Positions 24,478-35,775 of a stretch of DNA of 64,000 bases are shown piece by piece. The stretch spans positions 27,833,419 to 27,897,418 of the forward strand of contig OY987243.1 of NCBI GenBank assembly GCA_963920765.1, read 5' to 3'. The position numbers and the translations under genes were made by a program. This DNA is from Ulota crispa (lineage: Eukaryota > Streptophyta > Bryopsida > Orthotrichales > Orthotrichaceae). Numbering within the stretch: the stretch's first letter is position 1; each line of letters opens with the position of its first letter. The notes below the pieces were generated by a model. That model was given only the letters and a program-made list of their open reading frames with translations, ran no database searches and had not been told where the DNA came from.

Positions 24478-26690
24478 TCCATCTTTGAACTAACGGCAGA
24501 AATCATCTCACCCTCATATGTTCTTGTGAGAGACCTTAGAAATTATCATGTACAAATGACCGGTGTGAGCTGGTTATTGGACATAGTGTATGCATTTGAT
24601 CCAATCTTTAGTCGTGGGTTTGCATATAGGTAGTTTACCATATTATCACTTTGGCCCTATTATCACTTTGGCCTTATTTATCATTATCATGTTTTTAAAC
24701 GTTCATATCTTTTAGGGATTTGCTTCAAATTTAGATTTACTAGTACTGTAAAAAGGGCCTTATACTTTTTTACTTAAGAATGCACTTTTTTTTCCCTTTG
24801 ACCAAAAACTCCTCAAGATAAAGCGTGTTAGCTATGAAGACCTCAATTAGACATACAATATACAATCCATGTGTCTTGGTTGTAGCAACATCAATTGCAA
24901 AAAATAAAAAATAACTGAAATTTGTCAACTAGATGACCACAAAGATCAAGGAAAGGATGGAGAATAATAAAGACAAAAAATATATATTTAATTATCTATG
25001 GTGGCTAAAATATCTAAGAAAGTGATAATATGATAATTTCAAATTTGAGCTTAAAATTAACCCTACCTCATTAAATCCCTGATAACTAATACACACTTCA
25101 TTCATTTAGGATTTTGAAACCAGATACAAAACCCTGAATCAATCATCTTTTTGATGATATGGTAAACATGACATTTGGTGCATTATAAAAGTTGTATTTA
25201 ATTTTGAACAAGGGCCACTGATAATAAGGAAACCACCTCTTATGGTAGAGATGGGGACACAAAGATCCACTCCTCACTCAAACCCTTCCCATGTAATCAA
25301 TTCTTCACCAAATCTAAAACCAATTACATATTTTAAAAGCTTATAAAGGGGGAAAATAAATATCAAAATTTGAAAAGTAAACTATTCCAACTCCATGCCT
25401 TTAACCCATGCCAAGTGTAATTTTGCACTATCAAATATGCCATGTTCATCAACTTTTAGTCTTCCACCAACAATTTTTTAATCTTTTAACCACCTTTTAG
25501 AGCTTGAAATTGTCTCAACTCAAGCGAGCCTCTTGTAGATGGAAAGAGGAACGCAATGCACAAAAATTTGACATGAATCAAATTACAAGAAGAGTTAATT
25601 AAAAATCATTTAGAAAAAGCATCAAATTATGCTTAAAATGCTTGTAAAATCACTACAAGTCCACCATTAATCTAAAACCAATACATTCTCACCCCAATAA
25701 CAACTTTTAACATATGTAATTTTAAATTTTAGATTTAGTGAAATGTTGATTGCGTGAGAGGGGTGTGATTGAGGAGTGAATCTTTGTGTCTCCATCTCTA
25801 TATGATCTGCGATAGTCACCTAGGATTACAGGATTGTCGTATACAATCTTCAAGCTTATGTTTGACTAAATCTTAGTAGGAATTGAAGCTTTTTAAAAAT
25901 ATAGCAACATACGATTTGACTTTTGGAAATCAAAATTCTTTTTCAGCCGTACTTGTACAAACCAAGAGCTTTTTAATATGCAACACCTTCCTTCAAAAGA
26001 AAAATATTATTTTACACTCATCAGACTCTTGTACGCTGGTATTAATAATAATAATAATATATTTATTTATTTATTATCATGATGCAAAAAAGAAAGAAAT
26101 TTGCAATACATTCCTTCTTGAAGTTTTTTTTGTTATGTTCCATGGATTTTTTTGCAAGTTCCAACCAAAAACTTTGCAACACATGGACAAGTTCGAATAA
26201 TAACCTATCACTTTGTATTGAATGCATTCTTCTACATTAACACCATACATACATAGCACATATGCCATTCCTAGTCAAAATAATGAACTTGTGTGCCTTC
26301 ATGACGTAACCCCCAAATGATTTATAACTAAGGGGTCAAGGAGTTCAAATTCAATTTTGCCGCATTCAAAAGTTAGTTTTGAACAAGTCATATAGAAACT
26401 TCTTCGTTTGAAGTTTATTTATTATTTTTAATTTACAAACGTCTGCAACTTTCTTCACTAATTTTGACGATGTGACCAATTGAGAGTGACATGGCTGTGG
26501 TCCCGAATGCAATTTCCACAAATAGTTCAAGGTGCTTGAAACATTGCAAAATGTGGCGGAAGTAAAGACCCATCACTCTAGTTTCCCTATTTTGATATAT
26601 ATAGATATAATAAGGGTACCATTACATGAGGAGTTGAGGTTGGTTTGGAGCCTTTGTCATTCCCAATATTGGCCTCTCATTGGTTAATTT
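24478..26690. other. AT-rich intergenic DNA, nothing recognised
   Basis: No gene, TIR pair or tandem array stands out apart from a short AATA/ATTT microsatellite near 26043-26075. The 105-codon ORF at 25883-26200 has low complexity and no recognisable features. Confidence 0.6.
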
Positions 26691-26692
26691 TT

Positions 26693-27053
26693 GAAAATGA
26701 GCTCAAGGTCTCACTACATGTCAAGGTCAAGTATTCAAAAACTATATTAATACCTTAAAAATAAGATTTGACATAGTTTCAATTGTAGAAACTAAGTCTT
26801 TCAAAAAATGAGAGGCCAACTCTTGGCTCTAGCGTCATTGTCACATTTTATTGAAATACGATTACTAGAGGATGGGAAAAATATATCAACAACTCTACTT
26901 GGTTTTTTTTTTTTTTTATCCCTTTCCTCTTGAAATCTACATGTTTTTGCACTAATGGCTTCAATTATTTGACCACAAGGCTTGTACACAAGGGCTCTTG
27001 TTACACTTGTCCTACTATGGATCCTTGTGGACATTCTTAAGGCCATCTGTTAA
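26693..27053. mobile_element. Family A fragment
   Basis: GAGGCCAACTCTTGGCTCTA and TTTATCCCTTTCCTCTTGAA match internal parts of the copy at 20821-21250 in order. The right terminus after CTTAAGGCCATCTG is missing, so this copy is truncated. Confidence 0.55.
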
Positions 27054-27127
27054 GATTTTAGTTAAATTTAGCCGTTGGCGCTTGCTAGGCTACGTATTCA
27101 CCATTAGAATTTTACTACAATTTTGAG

Positions 27128-27337
27128 TGTGTTAAACAATGTAAATTAAGAATTTCAATAATTCTTAAATTGTATATGTGTGATAATATCACAAAGATTG
27201 GAGGTGTAATATTACAAAGGGCCTTGTGATTTGTGTTAAACAATGTAAATTAAGAATTTCAATAATTCTTAGATTGTATATGTGTGATAATATCACAAAG
27301 ATTGGAGGTGTAATATTACAAAGGGCCTTGTGATTTT
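27128..27337. repeat. Tandem duplication, 2 x 105 bp
   Basis: 27128-27232 and 27233-27337 are almost identical. Each runs from GTGTTAAACAATGTAAATT to AAGGGCCTTGTGATTT. Each contains GTGATAATATCACAAAG and GTAATATTACAAAGG, related to the 22-bp array at 9059-9278. More such words follow to about 27605. Confidence 0.85.
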
Positions 27338-27639
27338 AGTAGTATGACCTACGATTGACACTTGCTACAATACGCATTCCCATTAGAATTTTATTAGGAT
27401 TTTCATATGTTAAATAAAATGCAAGGTATATTTTTTAGTAAGTCTTCAAATTGTATATGTGTGATGATGTCACAAAGACTGCATATGTGATATTATAAAG
27501 GTGAAGATGTGATATTACAAAGATTATTATGATTTTCATAGTTTGAAGTGGATATGTGATATTACAGAGGGCGTAGTGTGATATTACAAAGGACACTGTG
27601 ATTTTAGTAGTGCAATGGTCCTAAAACCTTGAATCCTGA

Positions 27640-27942
27640 TATAAGAGCATTTCTACTGGTCTCGGCTCCATTTGTTTTGGCCAGCCCTCAAGCCCCTTGG
27701 TCTCCACCCATGCTCTTCAAAAAGATGGCCTTGCACTCCAACAAGCCCCATAAATAATCAGTTGACCACTTATCAAGGAAAGTAGAGGATAAAGTCCACT
27801 AAACTTAGGATCAATAATGATGAATAGTGGCTTGAAGAGCCCTTGCTAGACATGGTAGGACAAAGTGTCTTGAGAGGGTTTTGAGAGAGGCCTCAACACT
27901 TTTCATCCATTTTGAGCGTGTTTGAATTAGAAGAGATGCCCT
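27640..27942. mobile_element. GAGCATCTCC-type MITE, family F
   Basis: It runs from AGAGCATTTCTACTGGTCTC to AGAGATGCCCTAAG. It matches 58912-59215 over its length, including TCAGTTGACCACTTATCAAG-like and GCCCTTGCTAGACATGGTA segments. GAGCATCTCC-type termini are common in plant Harbinger-like MITEs. Non-coding. Confidence 0.65.
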
Positions 27943-28237
27943 AAGAGCATCTCCACCAGTCCGAGCTCTTTCAAAGTTTTCCACCAGTTTTGTGTGACCA
28001 TAAGAGCATCTCCACCTATCCAAGCTCTTTCAAAGTTTTCCACCAGTTTTGTGTGACCCTAAGAGCATCTCCACCAGTCCGAGCTCTTTCAAAGTTTTCC
28101 ACCAGTTTTGTGTGGCCCTAAGAGCATCTCCACCAGTCCGAGCTCTTTCAAAGTTTTCCACTAGTTTTGTGTGGCCCTAAGAGCGTCTCCACCGGTCCGA
28201 GCTCTTTCAAAGTTTTCCACTAGTTTTGGGTGGCCCT
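27943..28237. repeat. Five tandem 59-bp units of a MITE end
   Basis: The units start at 27943, 28002, 28061, 28120 and 28179. Each begins AAGAGCATCTCCACC and contains GAGCTCTTTCAAAGTTTTCC. They are nearly identical, so expansion was recent. The repeated unit is the terminal part of the family F MITE. Confidence 0.9.
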
Positions 28238-28701
28238 CAAGCCCCTTGATCTCCACCCATGCTCTTCAAAAAGGTCACATGATGACATGGCCACACATGC
28301 TCAAAATCGGCGGTTTGAAACAAATGAAGAAGTAACTTGAATTTTTGGAAAACTAGGAGACAATTACTTTTCCAAGTTTTCATCTACTATTCATCTAAAC
28401 ATAACCTCTCCACCAATCTAAGGCAGGAGGATTGAGACGTTGGTTTGAGAACTCTCAAAACTGACAGTTTTGAACAAGCTAGAAAAGTGGGCCCTAGAAA
28501 GTCGAAGAATCTGCTTTTACGCAAACCAGTGACTTTGCTACCTATTTTTTACAAAATGTTGGTTAGGAACGCCTGCTTTGGCCTATGTGGCCCGGCCATG
28601 ACACTCCAACACGACTCATAAATAAGTAGTTGACCACTTATCAAGGAAATTAGGGGATAAAGTTCACTAAACATCGGGTGAATAGTGAATGGATAGTGAC
28701 T

Positions 28702-29124
28702 TGAGAGCATCTCCACCAGTGGCTCTGGCTCGCTCAAAGTGTATGAGAAGTAGCCAGGCTCCTCTCAAGCCCCGCTCAAACTCTCTTATTTGGCAAGTCT
28801 AGCAAGCCACTCTCCAAGCCACTATTCATGCACTATTCACCCTAAGTTTAGTGAGCTTTATTCTCTACTTCCCTAAATAAGTGGTCAACTGCTTATATAT
28901 GGGGTGTGTTTGAGTGTAAGGCCACATTTCAAAGAGCATGGGTGGAGATTGAGAGGCTTTAGGCCTCGCCAAACCAGATGGAAAACTTTAATCAAGTCTA
29001 GACCGGTGGAGATACTATGAAGAACCCTTGCTAGACACAATAAGATAAAGTGTTTTTAGAGAGTTTTGAGAGAGGCCTAGATACTTTTCATCCACTGAGA
29101 AGCCACCGGTGGAGATGCCCTCAA
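28702..29124. mobile_element. TIR MITE, family F, GAGCATCTCCACC ends
   Basis: The left end TTGAGAGCATCTCCACCAGT is inverted at the right end (reverse complement TTGAGGGCATCTCCACCGGT). The interior contains, in reverse, the TTAGTGAGCTTTAT and AAGTGGTCAACT segments of the other family F copies. It lies about 2.85 kb upstream of SCL3. Non-coding. Confidence 0.7.
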
Positions 29125-29185
29125 GCGACTCTAAACGAGTTGGTAGATTTTTTGCTAAATATAGCCACATGCTATGATCAATGGG

Positions 29186-29312
29186 GGCGGGGGGCGGGGG
29201 GCGGGGGCCGGGGAGTTAGGGGGATAGAGAAGGAAGCGCTGCCGATTCCTGCAGTTGCAAACAGCCAAAGACGAGGAGAAAGGCCGAAATGGGGGGCCGG
29301 GGGGGGGGGGGC
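29186..29312 (+). repeat. G-run clusters, potential G-quadruplexes
   Basis: Two G clusters (about 29186-29216 and 29291-29312) contain several runs of five or more G. They mark the change from AT-rich repeats to the GC-richer region leading to SCL3. The overlapping ORFs are products of these runs. Confidence 0.75.
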
Positions 29313-29499
29313 GTGGCAGGCCTCGCTACAGACAACGGCGCCCATTGGCTTGTTCGAGAATTCCTAGCCCCATCAACGCCAGGTGCCCACAACGCCGATA
29401 GCATTTACGCACGCTCGCAACCTTCCCTACAACTCACAACATCAACCACCTCACCACATACGCACCCACCACCCCCCTTTCCGATGCACTAGTGCACTG

Positions 29500-31261
29500 C
29501 ACTGCAGCACCACTCTCGCCATTCGTCACCACCTCTAGCACTCTCTCTCCCTCTCGCGTTCACGCTCTCTCTCTCTCACCGTCTCACGTCTCCGCCTACT
29601 CACGCCAATCAATAAACTAAGCTTAATCCCCATTGAGAGTTATGCCGGTGTCGTTGTGTTTGGACAACATCCAGGTTTGACCTTTTTTCCCTGGAAGCCG
29701 CGAGAAGCGCCAATCGAGCTAGCCTTTAGTCAACAGGCTCCCACTCCTCCGGAGCGCGAGGAAGTCGCGGGCAGAATTTGGGGGCCACCTGCGCTGGAAT
29801 CAATCGCCCGTCCCTCTCGCAATCGCCCAATCATCCCAGCCTTCTTCTTGCCTGCCGTCTTTTGGTTTCCAGTACCATCGGTTTTTGCGGGGCTTGTTTG
29901 GTGAGACTTACTTCGTTGGCGTCCCCGCCCGCTGCTTTGATCTACAACAGCACGAGCGCCAGAGGAAATAGTGGAGCGTCTCTTTAGTGACCTGCTGGTA
30001 CCCTTTTAGAAAGCGTGGAAGCTTGACTCAAGTTGTGGGATTACTTCGACGAGCTGCTGCCACATTTTGGTGGAGATTGTAAGACGCTCCTGGTCTGCGG
30101 AGTGGAACGTGGTTGGTTGTGTTCTTTCGGTAGGCTTTGTGTGCATGCCGGCGTGAAACCCGCTTCGATCCGATCCAAGCTTGGGTACATGTTCGCGGGG
30201 CTGATGGTTCGGTGGTTCATCTGTACGCATTCAATGATCTGCGCGGAGGATAGCGTGTTGGTTGATCTTCTCGTCAATCCTCATTTGCCTGTGAATAGGA
30301 TTGTGGAGGCTGTATTGCGGTAAGTGACGACGTTGCGGTACATACAAGCTCACGCCAATCGCGACTCTCCGCTTACCAGCAGATGTTCATGAAAGTAGTA
30401 CCGGAGAATCATCCTCTCCTCGTGGTGGACGTCGGTTGTTGGAGAAGATGAGCGTTAGTACGTAACAGCAAACCGGCGTGATCTTGGACACATGTCTCTC
30501 CCTTGCGGATCTCTCTCTCCTTCAGACATGTCCAGGTAAATCTTCAATGGCCACCTTGCATTACTCGCTAGAAGATTGAGCTCTGCCGGTTTTGAGTTGT
30601 CATCGCAATGTTCCTAGCTTCGCGGATACGGACCTGCATGGACAATCAAGCTGTGCTCTTTTACATTGTTTCGTTTCTCGAAAGAGCGTCTGTTCGTGAA
30701 CTCGTGGTGGTTTGGCGTCTACTTTCTTGGTTTTGAAGGGTTTCTTGGGACAACAAAATCTTTGTCGATGAACGAGTGTAGTAGTTTGTTTTTCAGTGCG
30801 AATCATTTCTGTCCTCTTGAGCGGCTCCCAAACTTGCAGAGCATAATTTTGCGCGTTCTATCGAGTTCCTTGAGTGACGAATAATGATTGTTTTAAGAAA
30901 TCTCGATATAGGACTTCGTGTCGTTTCTTTGGTTTGTACGGCGGAGTGTATTTATTGGAAGGGTGGCCTGGTTTGACCAGTTTCCAGCAATTAGAGGTTC
31001 GCGTTAAGGCAACCGATACTTGCGGCGATTCTGGTAATCCTGCAAGGACGCTGCGTTGATGAGCGTCTTTCATTGGTAGGCGTCGCTTGTAAGAGCTTGT
31101 ACTGGGGAGCCCTTGATGGTTTTCGAGGAGCTGGGATGTCGTCCTGCAGTTGTGTGCAGTTGGTGTCCTTGGGTCGTACTCCCCCTTTTCTCGCTGAAGC
31201 TTTCGTATTTTCATTGACGAGGCCGTGCTCATTAAATTACTCTCTACCTAACATTCCGTCA
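29500..31261 (+). other. GC-richer upstream region of SCL3
   Basis: A CT-rich stretch (29535-29592) is followed by moderately GC-rich unique DNA without a recognisable protein. Numerous short ORFs in several frames have no family features. It may hold a distal promoter, an alternative leader exon or a non-coding transcript. Pyrimidine-rich sequence like 29535-29592 is common near plant transcription starts. Confidence 0.4.
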
Positions 31262-31493
31262 CAGGGTTCGGGGAGAAATTTTAGCTTCACCGGTTGAAAT
31301 CCAGTTTCAACCGGATTTTCACTAACATGTATCGGGTTATTTTCTGTAAAACTTTTAATGTAAAAGTATTTTTTTGAAAAATGGGCCTGTTTTTTAGCCG
31401 ATGTTTTTAGCCGATGGTTTCAAATTTCAACTGTATTTTTTACAATTTCAACCGGCTGCCACTACACTAACCGCCAGTTCTCCCCGAGCCCCG
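31262..31493. mobile_element. hAT-type MITE with 8-bp target duplication
   Basis: The element is 232 bp. Its ends CAGGGTTCGGGGAGAA and (reverse complement) CGGGGCTCGGGGAGAA agree at 14 of 16 positions. The octamer TTCCGTCA flanks both sides exactly (31254-31261 and 31494-31501). An 8-bp duplication with CAGGG-like ends is diagnostic of the hAT superfamily. Inside, GGTTGAAATCCAGTTTCAACC forms a small palindrome near 31291. It ends 484 bp before the SCL3 start codon, so it sits in or just above the promoter. Confidence 0.88.
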
Positions 31494-31813
31494 TTCCGTC
31501 ATGTTCAACATTTCCGTGGAGCCAATGGGCGGATTTTTCAAATATATCATATATATGCTGTCACAAGAACTGTTCATACATACTGTTCTGTTAGTTGGGT
31601 ACAGTAGGTCTTCCTGTAACCCTGACAATGTAGGCTGCTTTTGGACCAATCCTGGCCCAATCCTGTGTAGGTGATTTGCATGGGGCCAATCGGTTAGAAC
31701 TGTCATCTTGAATGTGAGCAGAAGAGATTCTGAATAATGGCTAGGTCACAACGCTGATGTGAAAAGCTGACACTGTGTGTGCCATTCTATAACGACAGGA
31801 GCATTGGGGTGTG

Positions 31814-31820
31814 TATATAG
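31814..31820 (+). promoter_or_regulatory. TATA-like box for SCL3
   Basis: TATATAG at 31814-31820 stands 158 bp before the SCL3 ATG in otherwise mixed sequence. Transcription would start near 31845 and give a leader of about 130 bases. An alternative is a far upstream start with a spliced leader. Confidence 0.4.
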
Positions 31821-31930
31821 TAGGCTTTTTGGATAATTTTATATGGGCTTCTCCTAGAGCTCCGCAACAGGAGACAAGAGGTGATCGTGTTCTTCGTCAT
31901 CGCGTGGATCGGTTGTCGGTACTGGGCTTC

Positions 31931-31972
31931 ATGCTACGCTGCTCACATCGTCGCAGACAGCGGTTTTCCTGA
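31931..31972 (+). promoter_or_regulatory. uORF of 13 codons before SCL3
   Basis: An ATG at 31931 opens a reading frame for 13 arginine-rich residues and stops at 31970-31972, five bases before the SCL3 ATG. If the leader is unspliced here, it would reduce initiation at the main start or require reinitiation. Confidence 0.5.
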
Positions 31973-31977
31973 AGACG

Positions 31978-33639
31978 ATGCCAGGAATGATCAAGGGGGA
32001 GGCCTCAAATTCTATCTCCAACTCCCCTTCTATCTCGGTGTCCACCACGTCTTTCTCGTCGCTCTCGCGGGTGTCGACGTCGCACCAGTCCTCTCCTCCG
32101 TCTCCAGCAGCGCAGCTCACATGGCTCCAAGAGCTACGGTCGGAGGAGAGAGGTCTGTATCTTATCCACCTGCTGCTGGCATGTGTGAACGCAGTGGCCA
32201 GCCACAACATGGAGTTCACAAACGCCTTCCTTGAGCAGCTCTCGGTGTTGGCCAGCTTGACTGGCGACCCCATGCAGCGAATGGCGACCTATTTCATGGA
32301 AGGGCTAGCAGCGCGGATCACGAAGTCATGGCCGGGGCTGTATAAGGCGCTCCACTCCACGCATCTCCCTTCCGTCATGGACGTTATCTCCGCTCGCCAG
32401 TTGTTCTTCAACGTGTGCCCGTATGTGAAGTTTGCGTTTTTGATGGCAAACCAGGCCATCCTGGACGCCATGGAGGGGGAGAAGGTGGTGCACATCGTGG
32501 ACCTGGAAGCTTCGAATCCAGTGCAATGGCTGGCCCTTCTACAAGAGCTCAGTCAACGGCAAGGCGGCCCTCCGCACTTGCACATCACCGGCGTGGGTTT
32601 GAAGCGCGACGTGCTGGAGCAATGCGGCCAGCAGTTGTCCAAGGAAGCGGAGAAATTGGACATCCCTTTCCAGTTCCATCCGCTGGTTGCAAGTCTGGAG
32701 AATGTTGACATGGAGTTACTGAAAGTGAAGAGCGGTGAGGCCGTCGCCATCAGCTCCGTGATGAGACTGCATTCTCTCCTCGCAATTGAAGTTACTCCCG
32801 TAGGAACTACTCAGGTCGTGCTTCCAGCTGATAACAATCGCAGCAATAATCAATCAAATTGTGTCGGTCGTCCCATCATTCGTCACACCAGAACGTCTAG
32901 TGGTGGCTACGAAAGGATTACATGCCAGCTGGAGGGTTCATCTACAAGTGTCGACAAAATACAAGGCTCCGAGCAACGAACCCTGAAGCACGCGAGGGAT
33001 TCATCGTATGAGCCCTCGGGAGAGAATTTGAAGAGCGTTGGAGCTCGAAGCATGCATGATTCGGAAGGGGGCATGAACGGCAGCAACATGGAACTGGGCT
33101 TGAATTCAGTGGTGCTAGTGCGAGATGGGTCTGACTCGTCGTCGTGCCACAACTCCGAGTCGTCTCTCTCTGGCACAGTGGTCCAGAGCGTCCTGCAAAA
33201 GCTGCAGGGTCTGGCGCCCAAGGTGATGGTCGTGGTGGAGCAGGACTCAAACCATAACAGCGGGGTCATGCCGGAGCGATTCGTGGAAGCCCTGCACTAC
33301 TACTCCGCCATGTTCGACTCGCTGGACTTGACGTTGCCGCACCATTGCGCAGAGCGGTTGATGCTAGAGAAGTTTTTGCTGGGGCAGGAGATTAAGAACA
33401 TCGTGGCGTGCGAAGGCGTGGAGCGAGTGGTACGCCATGAGAAGATGGACAGATGGAGGCTGCGCCTGCGGGCGGCCGGCTTTGTGGCTAGTCCGTTGAG
33501 CAGCACGGCCGCTCTGCAGGCCAAGTCGTTGCTAAATGCTCACCACTGCGATAGGTACCGCGTCAAGGACGACCGCGGCTGTCTCACCCTCTGCTGGCAG
33601 GACACTCCCCTGTACACCGCCTCCGCCTGGACTGTTTAA
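31978..33639 (+). CDS. SCL3: GRAS-family transcription regulator, SCL3-type
   Basis: Single-exon gene for 553 residues. The GRAS domain follows a short Ser-rich N terminus. Leucine-rich region I starts with SEERGLYLIHLLLACVNAVA (55-74). The VHIID motif is VHIVDL (171-176). LHR II covers about 205-270, the PFYRE region about 430-460, and the C-terminal SAW region ends in CWQDTPLYTASAW. The words SWPGLYKAL, AMEGEKVVHIVDLEAS, EKLDIPFQF and EQDSNHN are typical of SCL3. There is no DELLA domain. In Arabidopsis SCL3 is a nuclear coregulator that antagonises DELLA proteins in gibberellin signalling and acts with SHR/SCR in root ground tissue; the same role here is inferred. The spacer between LHR II and PFYRE (about 272-398) is roughly 125 residues, acidic and Ser-rich, longer than I recall in Arabidopsis. 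The start is the first in-frame ATG. Confidence 0.93.
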   Translation: MPGMIKGEASNSISNSPSISVSTTSFSSLSRVSTSHQSSPPSPAAQLTWLQELRSEERGLYLIHLLLACVNAVASHNMEFTNAFLEQLSVLASLTGDPMQRMATYFMEGLAARITKSWPGLYKALHSTHLPSVMDVISARQLFFNVCPYVKFAFLMANQAILDAMEGEKVVHIVDLEASNPVQWLALLQELSQRQGGPPHLHITGVGLKRDVLEQCGQQLSKEAEKLDIPFQFHPLVASLENVDMELLKVKSGEAVAISSVMRLHSLLAIEVTPVGTTQVVLPADNNRSNNQSNCVGRPIIRHTRTSSGGYERITCQLEGSSTSVDKIQGSEQRTLKHARDSSYEPSGENLKSVGARSMHDSEGGMNGSNMELGLNSVVLVRDGSDSSSCHNSESSLSGTVVQSVLQKLQGLAPKVMVVVEQDSNHNSGVMPERFVEALHYYSAMFDSLDLTLPHHCAERLMLEKFLLGQEIKNIVACEGVERVVRHEKMDRWRLRLRAAGFVASPLSSTAALQAKSLLNAHHCDRYRVKDDRGCLTLCWQDTPLYTASAWTV

Positions 33640-35036
33640 GCTCGTGCAGCAGATTCAGGAACTCTAGGAAATTTGTGCATATTCACGGTCTTTCTGGCCT
33701 GTGCTGCTCATCCATCTAGAACATGTCCGGAATCCACTGGTCCCACATCAGCTGATGACTTCGTGAAGCAGTACTTAAAAGCTGGAGCCTTGTACCGATC
33801 TCATGGTTGAAGACTTCGCTTGCATGATGTTACGGCGTTGTTATCATGAATGAGGACGTGTCATCACACCGATTGTCGCTATGCGTTTCGGCATCAGAGG
33901 TTTCAGAAGGTACACAGGTTGGGAGTCAATTTTGGTTGATTATGTCCCAGAAGTAGACTTGAGTGTTGATCGAAAGCGGAAGGCAAGTTTACAGATTATC
34001 TGTACCAGGTAGGATAGGTAGATAAAGGCTTAGGCATACCGGGTACACTGTAATTAACAAGTGGACAAGATGATTTTTGACCATTCTCGAACTAAAGGTA
34101 AGTCGCAGCGATAAACCATTTTTTTTGGAGACCATCCATTTTCATGCCTTCACACTTCACTTGGGTTGCATTTTTCCTTTGTGTTTGTTTTCCTGTCTTC
34201 GTGGGTGCATAATCTCGTTGGTTATTGTGTCAAGGATTCTTGGTCGGATCGTTTCACACGCTTCTGAGTGGTTGAAAAGTTTTGAAAGCGAGTTGTTTCC
34301 CCAAGTGGGCCAAGGAATTGACCGGGTGTCGTGCAAAAAAATTGTGGTCGATAAAGTTTACCTCGCTTCTCACGCTCTTAAATGGGTAGAGGCGAAAAGG
34401 AAATAATGGGGTACCCCGGTTGCATTGGTCAATAATGACAGGTATGAAAGTGAAGAAGCTAAACATGTGCATAAACTAATCGTATTTATTACCAGGAATG
34501 ATTCTTCTCAATGAAAAAAACTAAGCACGTGTATTTAAGTTCATATATACCTTTGTTCGTGAAGAACATTCTTGCACAAACCATGTGATTCATTCAAGAA
34601 TGTTGTGGGGTGGCTAGAGTTTCTTTGGGCAAATTCTCACTCAAAAGTGCTACAGTAGAACTCGTCTAAACTGATATGGTTGGGACTCCAAGAACTAGAT
34701 TAGTCTAAGTAAGTTAACAGTTAATTTGTGGAAGTGTAAATGAAGTGAACTTGAGGTTAGTGCCTAGATAGCATCAAGGAGCATTACCATTATTGAATTA
34801 ATTGTTTTGGTTTATGGCTGATGTATGGTCTGACATTGAGATTTGTGTTATATATTAGATTATAGAGGATATCAATTTAGAGGAGTTCTATCATATAGCT
34901 TCTTTCAAAAGAACCTTTGGTGATTTATTTATTTATTTCAGTGGATGAAATCACCAATTTGTTAAATGATCTTGAGATGATTAGAACCTTTTTGGGTAAA
35001 TGTGGATTATAATTTACACAAACGAGTTTTCATCTA
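33640..35036. other. SCL3 3' flank, no gene seen
   Basis: This holds the SCL3 3' UTR and AT-rich intergenic DNA. The 109-codon ORF at 34077-34406 has no recognisable family features. I could not choose a polyadenylation site. Confidence 0.5.
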
Positions 35037-35374
35037 TATTAGGGGGTTTCAAACATCTCAAAAAAAAGGCAATGAACAAGTGGGGTAGTGCATGAGAAAT
35101 CATTCACCAGTGAATATGAAGTCACTGCCCTTGGGAGGTGTCATGGCTTGAGAGGCAATGTTTTTTTGTTGGACCTCATGAGGCCACCTTGTCAAAAATT
35201 GAGCCAATGCACCTCTCTCCCTCTCAAAATTCTCCATTCTTGAGAGGGCACACGTCTGTTAGGTGGAAAAAAAAACATTGTGGAGACGTGATCTAGAACT
35301 TGGCCGGGTTGTTCACAAATCTAATTTACGTGAACAAAATTAGAGGTGAACGTCATATTTAGAACCCCCTATTT
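35037..35374. mobile_element. TIR element, family H copy 1
   Basis: Its ends are ATATTAGGGGGTTTCAAACA and TAGAACCCCCTATTTAT, imperfect inverted repeats. Related DNA in the opposite orientation lies at 63331-63890, with shared GAACAAGT, CATTCACC, GAAGTCAC and CATGGCTTG words. Non-coding. Confidence 0.55.
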
Positions 35375-35485
35375 ATATATGGCATCCATGGACATGAATG
35401 TATATAGCTTTGTCACTCTAGACGAGATCCCTTACTGCACTGCCCAGTTTATTTGAAAAAAAATCAATGGTGGTATCGGCTTTTT

Positions 35486-35775
35486 TTTTGGCTTTTTGGT
35501 GCCAAATTGCACCTACAAAAAAATCTGATTAAAAAATGTAAAAAAAAAAGCCAAAAAATTTGGATGGAATCGCTGCAAGGCTTGAAATTTTAAAAAAGAA
35601 AATCTAGATGAAATTGCCAAATTGTGGATGAAAACCAAATTATAGACATATAATATGTACTAATGTGATATTTTCTATCCAATATGTGGATGAATGTTGA
35701 AATTTGGAACACCTCTATAACATTTTAAATCGCCACTTTCACGCTTCTTAAAAAATGAAAAAAAAAAAAAAAGCC
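35486..35775. repeat. Dispersed repeat, family I copy 2
   Basis: It is a homologue of 14897-15176 in the same orientation, with ATGAAATTGCCAAATTGTGG, GTGATATTTTCTATCC and ATCGCCACTTTC in matching order. It ends in a run of about 14 A. Confidence 0.7.

Noticed and set aside
29050-29492. Gly- and Pro-rich ORFs around the G runs
   Set aside because: Their composition comes from G homopolymers and low-complexity CT/CA sequence.
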